A program made the position numbers and the translations under genes. The notes under the pieces were generated by a model that saw only the letters and a program-made list of their open reading frames with translations, ran no database searches and had not been told where the DNA came from. Below, in pieces: positions 8,679-16,334 of a stretch of 39,585 bases of DNA (within the stretch, counting starts at the first letter, position 1; every line of letters begins with the position of its first letter). The stretch covers positions 1 through 39,585 of the forward strand of contig CANHHX010000016.1 of NCBI GenBank assembly GCA_947461125.1. Direction: 5' to 3'. Source of the stretch: Bacteroidota bacterium. GTDB taxonomy: Bacteria; Bacteroidota; Bacteroidia; Chitinophagales; Chitinophagaceae.

Positions 8679-9455
8679 TTGGCTTCAGTAGGCTTAAATA
8701 CACCCCTCGGTTTACCATTTACAGAATTAACTGAGTTGGATAGTACCAACATCTATGCCATGAACCAAGTTAAGACAAACTTGGCCGGGCATGGCGCTGC
8801 TTTTCTTGCTCAAAAACAATGGGCGGGAAAGGGTCAAATGGGAAAGGTTTGGGAGGCCGAAAGCGGTCAAAACATACTATTATCAGTGGTTTTGGACCCA
8901 AAAAAGCTTATTTTTAATGGTTCTGACCCTGATCCATCCATAGTTAGCATGCTCGTTGCCGTTGGAACTTTTAACTTTTTTACTAGATATGCCGGCGATG
9001 AAACACGCATTAAGTGGCCCAATGATATTTACTGGCGTGACAGAAAGGCAGCAGGAATTTTAATAGAAAACAGCTTTCGGGGGCCTATCTGGCAGTGGAG
9101 CATCGCAGGAATGGGCGTTAATATCAACCAAACAAGTTTTGGAACCGAGCTCAACAAAGCTGTTTCACTCAAACAAATAACGGGTAAAACCTACCTCGTA
9201 AAAGACCTAGCGGTTGAATTATGCAAACATATTCAAGATGCTATGGACTTACTCGTAACTGAGGGGCCTGATGCAATCATTACGCTTTACAACAATGCGC
9301 TTTATAAAAAAGGAGAACTTGTAACAGTAGCCGTAAATAAAGTGATCAAATCAGTTACCATGTGCAGGGTTTTACCAAATGGATATTTAGAAATTGAAAA
9401 CGAAAACGGCATCAAAGAATCTGTTGCTCTCGGCACAGTAAAATGGCTACCATAA
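8679..9455 (+). CDS. birA: Biotin--[acetyl-CoA-carboxylase] ligase
   Basis: The 258-residue protein carries biotin protein ligase motifs: ELDSTNIYAMNQV near the N-terminus, QKQWAGKGQMGKVWEA (the variant GRGRxGR biotinyl-AMP loop, here GKGQMGK), IKWPNDIYW with KAAGILIE, and GMGVNINQ. It attaches biotin to the carrier protein of biotin-dependent carboxylases. It lacks the N-terminal helix-turn-helix of E. coli BirA, so it is enzyme only. The first ATG in frame (about residue 28) would remove the STN motif, so translation must start earlier. The TTG at 8679-8681 is the best candidate. selD follows after 17 bases. The loop has Lys where E. coli has Arg, which is common in this group. Confidence 0.9.
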   Translation: MASVGLNTPLGLPFTELTELDSTNIYAMNQVKTNLAGHGAAFLAQKQWAGKGQMGKVWEAESGQNILLSVVLDPKKLIFNGSDPDPSIVSMLVAVGTFNFFTRYAGDETRIKWPNDIYWRDRKAAGILIENSFRGPIWQWSIAGMGVNINQTSFGTELNKAVSLKQITGKTYLVKDLAVELCKHIQDAMDLLVTEGPDAIITLYNNALYKKGELVTVAVNKVIKSVTMCRVLPNGYLEIENENGIKESVALGTVKWLP

Positions 9456-9472
9456 AATAAAAAATAAACAGC

Positions 9473-10528
9473 ATGTCTTCAACTATAAAATTGACCCAAT
9501 TTTCTCATGGCGCAGGATGCGGATGTAAAATTGCACCAGCCGTATTGGAAACTATATTAGCTTCTTCCTTACCAAAAATTGAACATAAAAATTTACTCGT
9601 TGGTTATGGAACAAAAGATGATGCCGCTGCCTATGATATGGGAAATGGTCAAGCTATTATTAGCACCACCGATTTTTTTACACCGATTGTAGATGATGCT
9701 GTATCGTTTGGAAAAATTGCAAGCGCCAATGCCATTAGTGACGTGTATGCCATGGGAGGTAAGCCGCTGATGGCTATTGCAATACTGGGTTGGCCTGTTA
9801 ACACATTACCCGCAGCGCTTGCAGCAGAAGTGTTAGAAGGCGCGCGAAGCATTTGTGCAGAAGCCGGCATTCCACTCGCGGGCGGACATAGTATCGATAG
9901 CACCGAACCCATTTTTGGATTAGCCGTAACAGGTATTACACCAATTGCGAATCTCAAAAAAAACAATACCGCACAACAGGGTGATATACTCTTTGTAACA
10001 AAACCAATTGGTGTTGGCATTTTAGCAACCGCACAAAAAAGAGACGCATTAGAAGCACAAGATCTAGCACCATTTATACATCAGTTAACAACACTGAATA
10101 AAGTAGGTGAAATACTAGGCGGCATTCCAGAAGTACACGCACTTACCGATATCACAGGGTTTGGACTTCTTGGGCACCTAATTGAAATGGCCGAAGGCAG
10201 TGAACTAAGTGCACATATTTTTTATTCGAAAATAAAAATGATAGAAGCGGCCAAAAAATATTTAGCACAGCGTATGGTGCCAGATGCTACGTATCGAAAC
10301 TGGAATAGTTACAGCACTAAAACAAGTTTTGATCCGGGCGTTAATGTGATGGAAGCATTTAGTCTATTACCAGATCCGCAAACCAATGGAGGTTTACTGC
10401 TAGCAGTAGACCCCGCTGCGGAAAAAACAATACAAAATATATTTACACAAAATGGGCTTGCTGATTTTATTGAACCCATTGGTGTGCTAGATGTAGTAGG
10501 AGACAAAGTCGTAGTAGTTAAAAACTAA
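9473..10528 (+). CDS. selD: Selenide, water dikinase (selenophosphate synthetase)
   Basis: The 351-residue protein starts with LTQFSHGAGCGCKIAP, the SelD active-site loop. Cys16 aligns with the catalytic Cys17 of E. coli, and Lys19 follows. That position is a Cys codon (TGC), not UGA, so this is the cysteine form. Other matches are STTDFFTPIVDD, the ANAISDVYAMGG core and LAGGHSID, all typical of the AIR synthase-like fold. SelD makes selenophosphate from selenide and ATP. No selenocysteine machinery (selA, selB, selC) or tRNA 2-selenouridine synthase is in the window, so the user of the selenophosphate must be elsewhere. The leader is A-rich with no Shine-Dalgarno. Probably co-transcribed with birA. 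Confidence 0.96.
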   Translation: MSSTIKLTQFSHGAGCGCKIAPAVLETILASSLPKIEHKNLLVGYGTKDDAAAYDMGNGQAIISTTDFFTPIVDDAVSFGKIASANAISDVYAMGGKPLMAIAILGWPVNTLPAALAAEVLEGARSICAEAGIPLAGGHSIDSTEPIFGLAVTGITPIANLKKNNTAQQGDILFVTKPIGVGILATAQKRDALEAQDLAPFIHQLTTLNKVGEILGGIPEVHALTDITGFGLLGHLIEMAEGSELSAHIFYSKIKMIEAAKKYLAQRMVPDATYRNWNSYSTKTSFDPGVNVMEAFSLLPDPQTNGGLLLAVDPAAEKTIQNIFTQNGLADFIEPIGVLDVVGDKVVVVKN

Positions 10529-10544
10529 GCGTAACAAAGAGCCG

Positions 10545-10979
10545 CTAAAAAACCATATTTCCTTTATTTTTTATTTGCTCATTGGTAAGCTCTGCTACCA
10601 TTTGAACACCGTTTAATGCTTTAACTGTTTGCTTAATCCAGTTGCATTTTTCATCATCTACAAAATCTCCTTTTGTGAGCCACAAAAAATCCATATGCCT
10701 AAATTCGGGTAATAGATATTCGCCATCACAATGGTTATGGTATAAATAATGTACTAAAAAGCTATTGGGTTCTTTGGATTCGTAAATACTAAAATAATAA
10801 CTGCGCTCCTTTTTTTTGAGGTGAATTTCGATCGCCGGATTGAGTCTAAACTGATGCCCAAGCTGGTTGTTTAATTGCAAACAAAATTGATGGCTTTTAA
10901 TTGGCGCAATAATGCCTAATAAACGCGTGTCATCAAAAAAATCTTCATTGAGCTCGTCGATATTTAGTTTGAGTTTCAT
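10545..10979 (-). CDS. IPExxxVDY family protein
   Basis: The 144-residue protein is recognised from the family signature near its C-terminal third, here in the variant form LPEFRHMDFLWLTKGD. It also has the KSHQFCLQLNNQL segment and the Asp/Glu-rich start. The family is small, cytosolic, almost confined to Bacteroidota, and has no known function. ATG at 10977-10979. It lies 21 bases after the M28 peptidase stop codon and converges with selD across a 16-base gap. There is no signal peptide or membrane segment. Confidence 0.7.
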   Translation of the reverse strand: MKLKLNIDELNEDFFDDTRLLGIIAPIKSHQFCLQLNNQLGHQFRLNPAIEIHLKKKERSYYFSIYESKEPNSFLVHYLYHNHCDGEYLLPEFRHMDFLWLTKGDFVDDEKCNWIKQTVKALNGVQMVAELTNEQIKNKGNMVF

Positions 10980-11000
10980 ACTAGCAATTGATTACATCCT

Positions 11001-12644
11001 TTAAAATGAAACAGAAATATTTATTTCTTCGGTTCCACGTTTTATGCGCAGCTCCGTTTGATCCCCTTTTTTAAATTTACTAAGTGTTTGCATATAACTA
11101 TTCACGTCCACAAATTTATAGTCTCCTAGTTGTAGTAATATATCACCAGCTTTTAATCCAAGTTTTTCTGCAAGCTTTCCCGGACTCACCCCATCGATAC
11201 GCATACCAGTACCACTGTAACCATAGTCCGGAATAACCCCTAAACTCACTGTAAACTTAGTGCTACGGCCCATTTGAGGCTCTGTTGTTTTTATAAAATC
11301 AAGCTTAGGTAAACTGTCTGTAATACCCATCATTTGATACGCTAGTGTTACAATTTGCGCAGTGGCTTCATAATTTATTTTGTCTGCATCATCGCTTGCT
11401 TTATGGTAATCGGGGTGGCTTCCTGTAAAGAAAAATTGAACCGGAATGCCTGCTCTATAAAAACTAGCGTGATCGCTTGGACCACTACCTGTACTATCAA
11501 ATTTTACAATAAGTGAGGTTGATACCGCTTTCCAAATTTGACTCCATTTGCTAGACGTGCCATAACCGCCCACCGTTAATTTGTGAGAAGTATCGTAACG
11601 GCCTACCATATCCATGTTAATCATATAATTAATAGAACCCGTCATTGTCGGATTTTCTATCCAATATTTACTTCCTAAAAGTCCCAATTCTTCACCAGAA
11701 AAATGAAGGAATAAATAATTATTTCGTGCGGGTGATTTTTTTTGTAATAAACGTGCTATTTCAAGCAAAGCAGCCGTACCACTAGCGTTGTCGTCTGCGC
11801 CATTATGAATAACATGTCCGGTATCGAGCGCATTTTTATCTTCGTTATACCCTAAGTGGTCATAATGCGCACCAATAACAATTGTATTTGCTGCACCATT
11901 ATTGATGAATGCTGCAACATTACTTGCAGAGCGCTTTTTTTCTACTAGACGTACAGCTAATCCAACTTGTAAAGTAGCAGAAGGATCTGTAAAATGTTGA
12001 AGGCCTGCCTGTGTGAGATAAATAACTGGAATTGAAAATGCAGCAGATTTGTCATTTTTATTAAACTGAATATTGTCAATAGTATTACTGGTATTGTATA
12101 TGATATATGCAGAAGCTCCTTTTGCAGCAGCGGTACTAACTTCTTTTTTAATCCATGCCTCTATATCAAAATGTGGATTGGTTTTGTTTTCTTCAAGCAG
12201 TTCTTTAATATCTGTAAACCAAGGCTGACCTTTTTCTTGTAATGCCATAGCAGGATTTCCAGAAATTTGTACAGATGCACTTGTAGCCAATGGAAAAAAA
12301 TCTTTTTCAAGTCTTAGGCTTTTATTGTTCACCAAAAAATAAGTGCCTGCATCTATTTGTAACCCTTCATTGATTTCAAATTTTTGCAGATAGCCGCTTG
12401 TTCCTTTGGGCGCAATCCCCATCTGCTCGTATTGTTTTACCAAATAATCCATAGCAGCAGCTGCACCAGCAGTTCCAGTTCTTCTACCCTCTAACGCATC
12501 ACTTGCTAAATAGCCTATATGTGATTGTACATTTGAAATGAGGGCTAGTTTTTGCTTTTCTGCCTCAATTCTAAGTTTACGTTTGCTTTGAGATAATCCT
12601 AAAAAGGGAACCAATAAAAGGACCCAAAACCATTTTTTACCCAT
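11001..12644 (-). CDS. Secreted M28 family metallopeptidase with PA and PDZ domains
   Basis: The 547-residue protein begins with a signal peptide (KKWFWVLLLVPFLGLSQS). A protease-associated-like insert with KGASAYIIYNTSN precedes the M28 catalytic domain. Metal ligands are seen in order: HYDHLG, NGADDNASG, HFSGEELGLLGS, INMDMVGR and the TGSHPDYH loop. The C-terminal 85 or so residues form a PDZ-like domain (GVSPGKLAEKLGLKAGDILL). Such exported zinc aminopeptidases act in the periplasm or outside. The ATG at 12642-12644 is chosen because it directly precedes the signal peptide; the longer frame to 12737 has a charged, non-secretory start. It is divergent from feoB, with a 99-base shared gap. 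Confidence 0.93.
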   Translation of the reverse strand: MGKKWFWVLLLVPFLGLSQSKRKLRIEAEKQKLALISNVQSHIGYLASDALEGRRTGTAGAAAAMDYLVKQYEQMGIAPKGTSGYLQKFEINEGLQIDAGTYFLVNNKSLRLEKDFFPLATSASVQISGNPAMALQEKGQPWFTDIKELLEENKTNPHFDIEAWIKKEVSTAAAKGASAYIIYNTSNTIDNIQFNKNDKSAAFSIPVIYLTQAGLQHFTDPSATLQVGLAVRLVEKKRSASNVAAFINNGAANTIVIGAHYDHLGYNEDKNALDTGHVIHNGADDNASGTAALLEIARLLQKKSPARNNYLFLHFSGEELGLLGSKYWIENPTMTGSINYMINMDMVGRYDTSHKLTVGGYGTSSKWSQIWKAVSTSLIVKFDSTGSGPSDHASFYRAGIPVQFFFTGSHPDYHKASDDADKINYEATAQIVTLAYQMMGITDSLPKLDFIKTTEPQMGRSTKFTVSLGVIPDYGYSGTGMRIDGVSPGKLAEKLGLKAGDILLQLGDYKFVDVNSYMQTLSKFKKGDQTELRIKRGTEEINISVSF

Positions 12645-12664
12645 TTTGCTTGCTTTATTGCGCA

Positions 12665-12672
12665 CAAAAGTA
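12665..12672 (-). promoter_or_regulatory. Promoter -7 box (TACTTTTG) of the M28 peptidase gene
   Basis: A full TAnnTTTG match on the minus strand, 20 bases before the ATG. This supports the start at 12644, because the longer frame would cross the promoter. A TTG lies 14 bases upstream, closer than the usual spacing. Confidence 0.5.
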
Positions 12673-12715
12673 AGCGATTCTGTTCCCAATCTCGTAACTA
12701 CCCTCCCCTCTTTGG

Positions 12716-12731
12716 GGGTACTTTTGTACCC
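12716..12731. promoter_or_regulatory. Palindrome over the feoB -7 box
   Basis: The plus strand reads GGGTACTTTTGTACCC: six-base arms around a TTTT loop. It contains a plus-strand TACTTTTG -7 box at 12719-12726, which lies 17 bases before the feoB TTG start. A protein bound to the palindrome would cover the promoter, so it is a candidate operator. It does not resemble a Fur box. Confidence 0.4.
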
Positions 12732-12743
12732 ATCCAATTAAAA

Positions 12744-14858
12744 TTGAGTCAAAGAGATCTCCATATTGCTTTAGTGGGTAACCCCAACAGTGGAAAAAGT
12801 TCCATTTTTAATGCTTTGACAGGCCTGCACCAACAAGTAGGCAATTTTCCAGGTGTAACAGTAGATAAAAAAACGGGGACCCTCCGTTTACCAGACGCTA
12901 CCAACACAACGCTAATTGACTTACCCGGTACCTATAGTTTATATCCTAGAAGGGCTGACGAGTGGGTGGCATACAAAGTGTTGATGGGTAACGACGAATC
13001 GGTTAGAGCAGACGCTGTATTACTGGTTGCTGATGCTAGTAACCTCAAACGAAATTTACTTTTTTGCAGTCAAATCATTGATTTGCAAATTCCAGTAGTG
13101 ATGGCCCTCACCATGAATGATATTGCATCAAGCAAGGGCATCAAAATAGATATTGCGGGACTCGAAAAAGAATTAGGAATCACCATCATAGCAGTGAATC
13201 CTCGAAAAAACAAGGGCATTACCGAATTAAAAAAAGCGTTGCAGCAATTAACGGTAAAACCAAGCGCTCCCTCGGATAAAAAATTTATTGATACAAAAAA
13301 ATTAGCCCCTAACGCTATTGATGGAGTGCACCAAATAATTACTAACTTAAGTGATTATGCGGCTATTCATTATTTGATCAATCACGAAAATTTTCCGTTA
13401 ACAAAAGAAACGAAAAATCAAATGGATGCGCTGGTTGTTGCCCATCAATTTAATGCAACAAAAACGCAGGCCGAAGAAATTTTACAGCGCTACTCTCAGA
13501 TAAGAGAAGTGATGCGCAAATTTGTAGTAGAGCCAGGACCCCTAGAAAAAAAGATTTTTTCAGATAAATTAGATAATATTTTATTACACCGAGTTTGGGG
13601 TTATGTCATATTATTAGCGGTCTTGTTTATTTTATTTCAAAGCGTTTATTGGCTAGCTAGTTTCCCAATGGATGGCATTGAGTGGGCCTTTGCAAAAGGC
13701 GGAAGCTCTTTGTCTGCTTGGCTTCCAGAAGCATGGTGGAGTAATTTAATTGTGAATGGACTGGTGGCTGGCCTCAGCGGTATTTTAGTATTTGTTCCAC
13801 AAATCATGATTTTATTTGGGCTTATTACCATACTTGAAGACAGTGGTTATATGGCGCGCATTAGTTTTTTAAGTGATAGACTGATGCGTAAAGTGGGACT
13901 GAACGGAAAAAGTGTAATGCCCATGGTAAGTGGGTTTGCTTGCGCGGTTCCTGCCATTATGAGTGCACGCAATATTGAAAATAGAAAAGAAAGGTTGTTA
14001 ACTATTCTAGTAACACCCCTAATGAGTTGCAGTGCACGCCTACCGGTATTTACGATTTTAATATCACTGGTTATAGATAACGATTACTACTTTGGATTTT
14101 TAAGTTTACAAGGGCTTGTGATGATGGGTCTTTACCTATTAGGCATTGTAATGGCCATGATTGTGAGTTATGTTTTAAAATGGTTTATTACCATTCAAGA
14201 AAAAAGCTTTTTTATTTTAGAGCTTCCCATGTATAGAGCACCGCGATGGAAAAACGTAGGAATCACCATGATAGAAAAAGCTAAAATTTTTGTAACAGAT
14301 GCTGGTAAAGTAATTATGATTATTAGCCTTCTCTTATGGTTTTTAAGTAGCTATGGCCCTGGAAATCAAATAGCCCAAACCACAAAAAAATATACAGCAC
14401 TTGAGCAGGTGTTGCCTACAAAAAAAGACTCTTTACAAAAAGAATACGCTGCCGAAAAACTACAACACTCTTATGCGGGTATTTTGGGAAAAGCCATTGA
14501 GCCTGCTATTACACCGCTTGGTTACGATTGGAAAATTGGCATAGCCCTCATCACATCCTTTGCTGCCAGAGAGGTTTTTGTAGGCACCATGGCCACCTTA
14601 TATAGCGTAGAAGACAGTGAAGACAGCTCACTCAGACAAAAGCTAGCCGCAGCAAAGCATCCAGACGGAACCAAAGTATACACCTTAGCAGCAGGGCTTT
14701 CGCTGATGATATTTTATTTATTAGCCATGCAGTGTATGAGTACGCTCGCTGTTGTTAAAAGAGAAACAAAGTCTTGGAAATGGCCAGCGTTTCAACTGTT
14801 GTACATGACGGCCCTGGCGTATGGCATGAGCTGGTTAACTTACGTTTTGTTTAGTTAA
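12744..14858 (+). CDS. feoB: Ferrous iron transporter FeoB
   Basis: The 704-residue protein has an N-terminal G domain: G1 GNPNSGKSS (residues 12-20), the NFPGVTVDKK switch I region, G3 DLPGTYSL, and a G4-like MND. It is followed by the FeoB helical spacer and a C-terminal membrane domain with the two Gate regions (GLSGILVFVPQIMILF and the later FAAREVFVGTMA). It moves Fe(II) across the inner membrane. FeoA, often adjacent or fused to FeoB in this phylum, is absent. The start is TTG at 12744-12746; there is no in-frame ATG upstream. The stop overlaps that of the convergent hydrolase gene by 4 bases (TTAA, 14855-14858). The palindrome at 12716-12731 may control it. Confidence 0.96.
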   Translation: MSQRDLHIALVGNPNSGKSSIFNALTGLHQQVGNFPGVTVDKKTGTLRLPDATNTTLIDLPGTYSLYPRRADEWVAYKVLMGNDESVRADAVLLVADASNLKRNLLFCSQIIDLQIPVVMALTMNDIASSKGIKIDIAGLEKELGITIIAVNPRKNKGITELKKALQQLTVKPSAPSDKKFIDTKKLAPNAIDGVHQIITNLSDYAAIHYLINHENFPLTKETKNQMDALVVAHQFNATKTQAEEILQRYSQIREVMRKFVVEPGPLEKKIFSDKLDNILLHRVWGYVILLAVLFILFQSVYWLASFPMDGIEWAFAKGGSSLSAWLPEAWWSNLIVNGLVAGLSGILVFVPQIMILFGLITILEDSGYMARISFLSDRLMRKVGLNGKSVMPMVSGFACAVPAIMSARNIENRKERLLTILVTPLMSCSARLPVFTILISLVIDNDYYFGFLSLQGLVMMGLYLLGIVMAMIVSYVLKWFITIQEKSFFILELPMYRAPRWKNVGITMIEKAKIFVTDAGKVIMIISLLLWFLSSYGPGNQIAQTTKKYTALEQVLPTKKDSLQKEYAAEKLQHSYAGILGKAIEPAITPLGYDWKIGIALITSFAAREVFVGTMATLYSVEDSEDSSLRQKLAAAKHPDGTKVYTLAAGLSLMIFYLLAMQCMSTLAVVKRETKSWKWPAFQLLYMTALAYGMSWLTYVLFS

Positions 14859-15736
14859 TTCCATCCCAACTTGTAATCTTGTAATTTATCCCATAATAAT
14901 TTAGAAACTTTTCGCGCAAGTTCCCACCCTTCATTATTGGACTCCCAACTGGTGTCTTTATTATTTTTGGTACAAATACAAAAAACGTAACGGGCATTTT
15001 TTCCGGACACATACATCACTTCACTTCTACTGGCATTAACAGCACCGTTTTTACTAGCGACAAAAACATCGGGCGGAATTTGTGATAGCGCTTCTTCATC
15101 CCAATAATTTCTGCCCAATAAACGAAGCATTTTTTCGGAAGAAGCAGTATCTAATAAAGTTCGGTTTGCTAATGCTTCAAACATAGTAGCCATTTCTTTT
15201 GGACTGGTTTGTCCCCATCCAAACTTATCTCTACTAGCTTCTCTACCCGGGGTTCTGCTATTGACCCTTGTAGCCGTATAACCAATGCTATCAAGGATTT
15301 GATTGATTCTTGTTCCAGTGCCGGCTAATGATTGTAGCCACAAACTTGCGGTATTATCACTTGTTGTTAGCATGAGCATGATTACTTTACTAAGCTCTAC
15401 TTTTTCATTGTGTTTTAGTGATGCGAGCAAATCTGAACCTGCATAGAACAAAGAATCTTTATAGGTTAATTCCTGATGGTATTTGAGTTCGCCTTTATTC
15501 AATTTATCCATGATACCTATAAGTATGGGAACCTTTACCATACTCGCCGTTGGAAAAATACTATCCGCATTGATGCTTACGGTTTTACCTGTATGCAAAT
15601 CTTTTACATAAATTCCCACATCCCCTTTAAAGCCAGTGGTGAGTATTTCTAATTGCTCTTGTAATTTTTTATTGACTTTTTGTGCTTGTGCTGGCATGAG
15701 CGCCACTACAAAAATGAAAGCGAGTAAATTTTTCAT
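14855..15736 (-). CDS. Class A beta-lactamase-like serine hydrolase
   Basis: The 293-residue protein has a signal peptide (MKNLLAFIFVVALMPAQAQ) and the penicillin-binding/beta-lactamase fold. The SxxK motif is Ser65-Met-Val-Lys68 and the SDN motif is residues 126-128. The third motif, usually KTG or KSG, is KNG at 229-231. The omega loop (TPGREASRDKFGWGQTSP) shows no ExxLN with the deacylating Glu of true class A enzymes. It may therefore be a slow hydrolase, a DD-peptidase-like enzyme or a non-beta-lactam esterase. I would not call it a resistance gene from sequence alone. It lies 5 bases after the peroxiredoxin gene and is probably co-transcribed with it. Confidence 0.8.
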   Translation of the reverse strand: MKNLLAFIFVVALMPAQAQKVNKKLQEQLEILTTGFKGDVGIYVKDLHTGKTVSINADSIFPTASMVKVPILIGIMDKLNKGELKYHQELTYKDSLFYAGSDLLASLKHNEKVELSKVIMLMLTTSDNTASLWLQSLAGTGTRINQILDSIGYTATRVNSRTPGREASRDKFGWGQTSPKEMATMFEALANRTLLDTASSEKMLRLLGRNYWDEEALSQIPPDVFVASKNGAVNASRSEVMYVSGKNARYVFCICTKNNKDTSWESNNEGWELARKVSKLLWDKLQDYKLGWN

Positions 15737-15741
15737 AAAGT

Positions 15742-16203
15742 TTATTTCTTTTTAGGCGCGCCTATAATTTCTTGACCATGATTTTTTGAATCAGGCTTGG
15801 TGATAATTTTTTCTATCACGCCATTTTCATCAATAATAAAAGTAGTGCGCAAAGTGCCCATATAGGTTTTACCCATAAACTTCTTTTCGGCCCAAACCCC
15901 ATATTTTTCATGAATTACGAGGTCGGTGTCGGCAATAAGCGAAAAGGGTAATTCGTGCTTGGCTATAAATTTCAGGTGGCTTTTTTGGTCGTCGGAGCTC
16001 ACCCCCAGCACCTGGTAGCCCTTTTTGGCCAATGCTTTATAATTGTCCCTCAGATTACAGGCCTGTACCGTACAGGTAGGCGTCATATCGTGGGGGTAGA
16101 AATATAAAACCAGTTTTTGACCCTTAAAACTAGATAGGGCAACGGTTTTACCGTTATGGTCGAGGCCTTTAAAGGCGGGAGCTTTGGATCCTTCTTGTAG
16201 CAT
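15742..16203 (-). CDS. bcp: Thioredoxin-dependent peroxiredoxin (BCP/PrxQ type)
   Basis: The 153-residue protein has the BCP/PrxQ layout: LYFYPHDMTPTCTVQAC with the peroxidatic Cys44 and the resolving Cys49 five residues on, as in E. coli Bcp. Later come VLGVSSDDQKSHLKF and the TLRTTFIIDENG strand with the conserved Arg. The normal PKDxTPGCT motif is here PHDMTPTCT. It reduces hydrogen peroxide and organic peroxides with thioredoxin in the cytoplasm. ATG at 16201-16203; the 131-base gap to carB is divergent. It runs into the beta-lactamase-like gene after 5 bases. Confidence 0.95.
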   Translation of the reverse strand: MLQEGSKAPAFKGLDHNGKTVALSSFKGQKLVLYFYPHDMTPTCTVQACNLRDNYKALAKKGYQVLGVSSDDQKSHLKFIAKHELPFSLIADTDLVIHEKYGVWAEKKFMGKTYMGTLRTTFIIDENGVIEKIITKPDSKNHGQEIIGAPKKK

Positions 16204-16282
16204 ATTTGGCTGTTTGGTGTATTAAAAATAAGGAGGTAACACCTGTATAATAAAATTAACCTCAATTAGTTCAAAAAAAATA

Positions 16283-16302
16283 CCCCCTTCTGCTCCCCCT
16301 TC
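16283..16302. promoter_or_regulatory. C-rich direct repeat upstream of carB
   Basis: The octamer CCCCCTTC occurs twice, at 16283-16290 and 16295-16302, with a 12-base period. It ends just before the carB -7 box, filling the region where a -33 element would be expected. It could bind an activator; this is inference from position only. Confidence 0.25.
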
Positions 16303-16304
16303 AT

Positions 16305-16312
16305 TAAATTTG
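16305..16312 (+). promoter_or_regulatory. Promoter -7 box (TAAATTTG) of carB
   Basis: A full TAnnTTTG match ending 22 bases before the carB ATG. It gives a short AT-rich leader with no Shine-Dalgarno sequence. No TTG lies at -33. Confidence 0.5.
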
Positions 16313-16334
16313 CACAATTTATTTTTTTGTTCCT

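Noticed and set aside
9518..9528. Selenocysteine codon in selD
   Set aside because: The catalytic position is a TGC cysteine codon, with no in-frame TGA.
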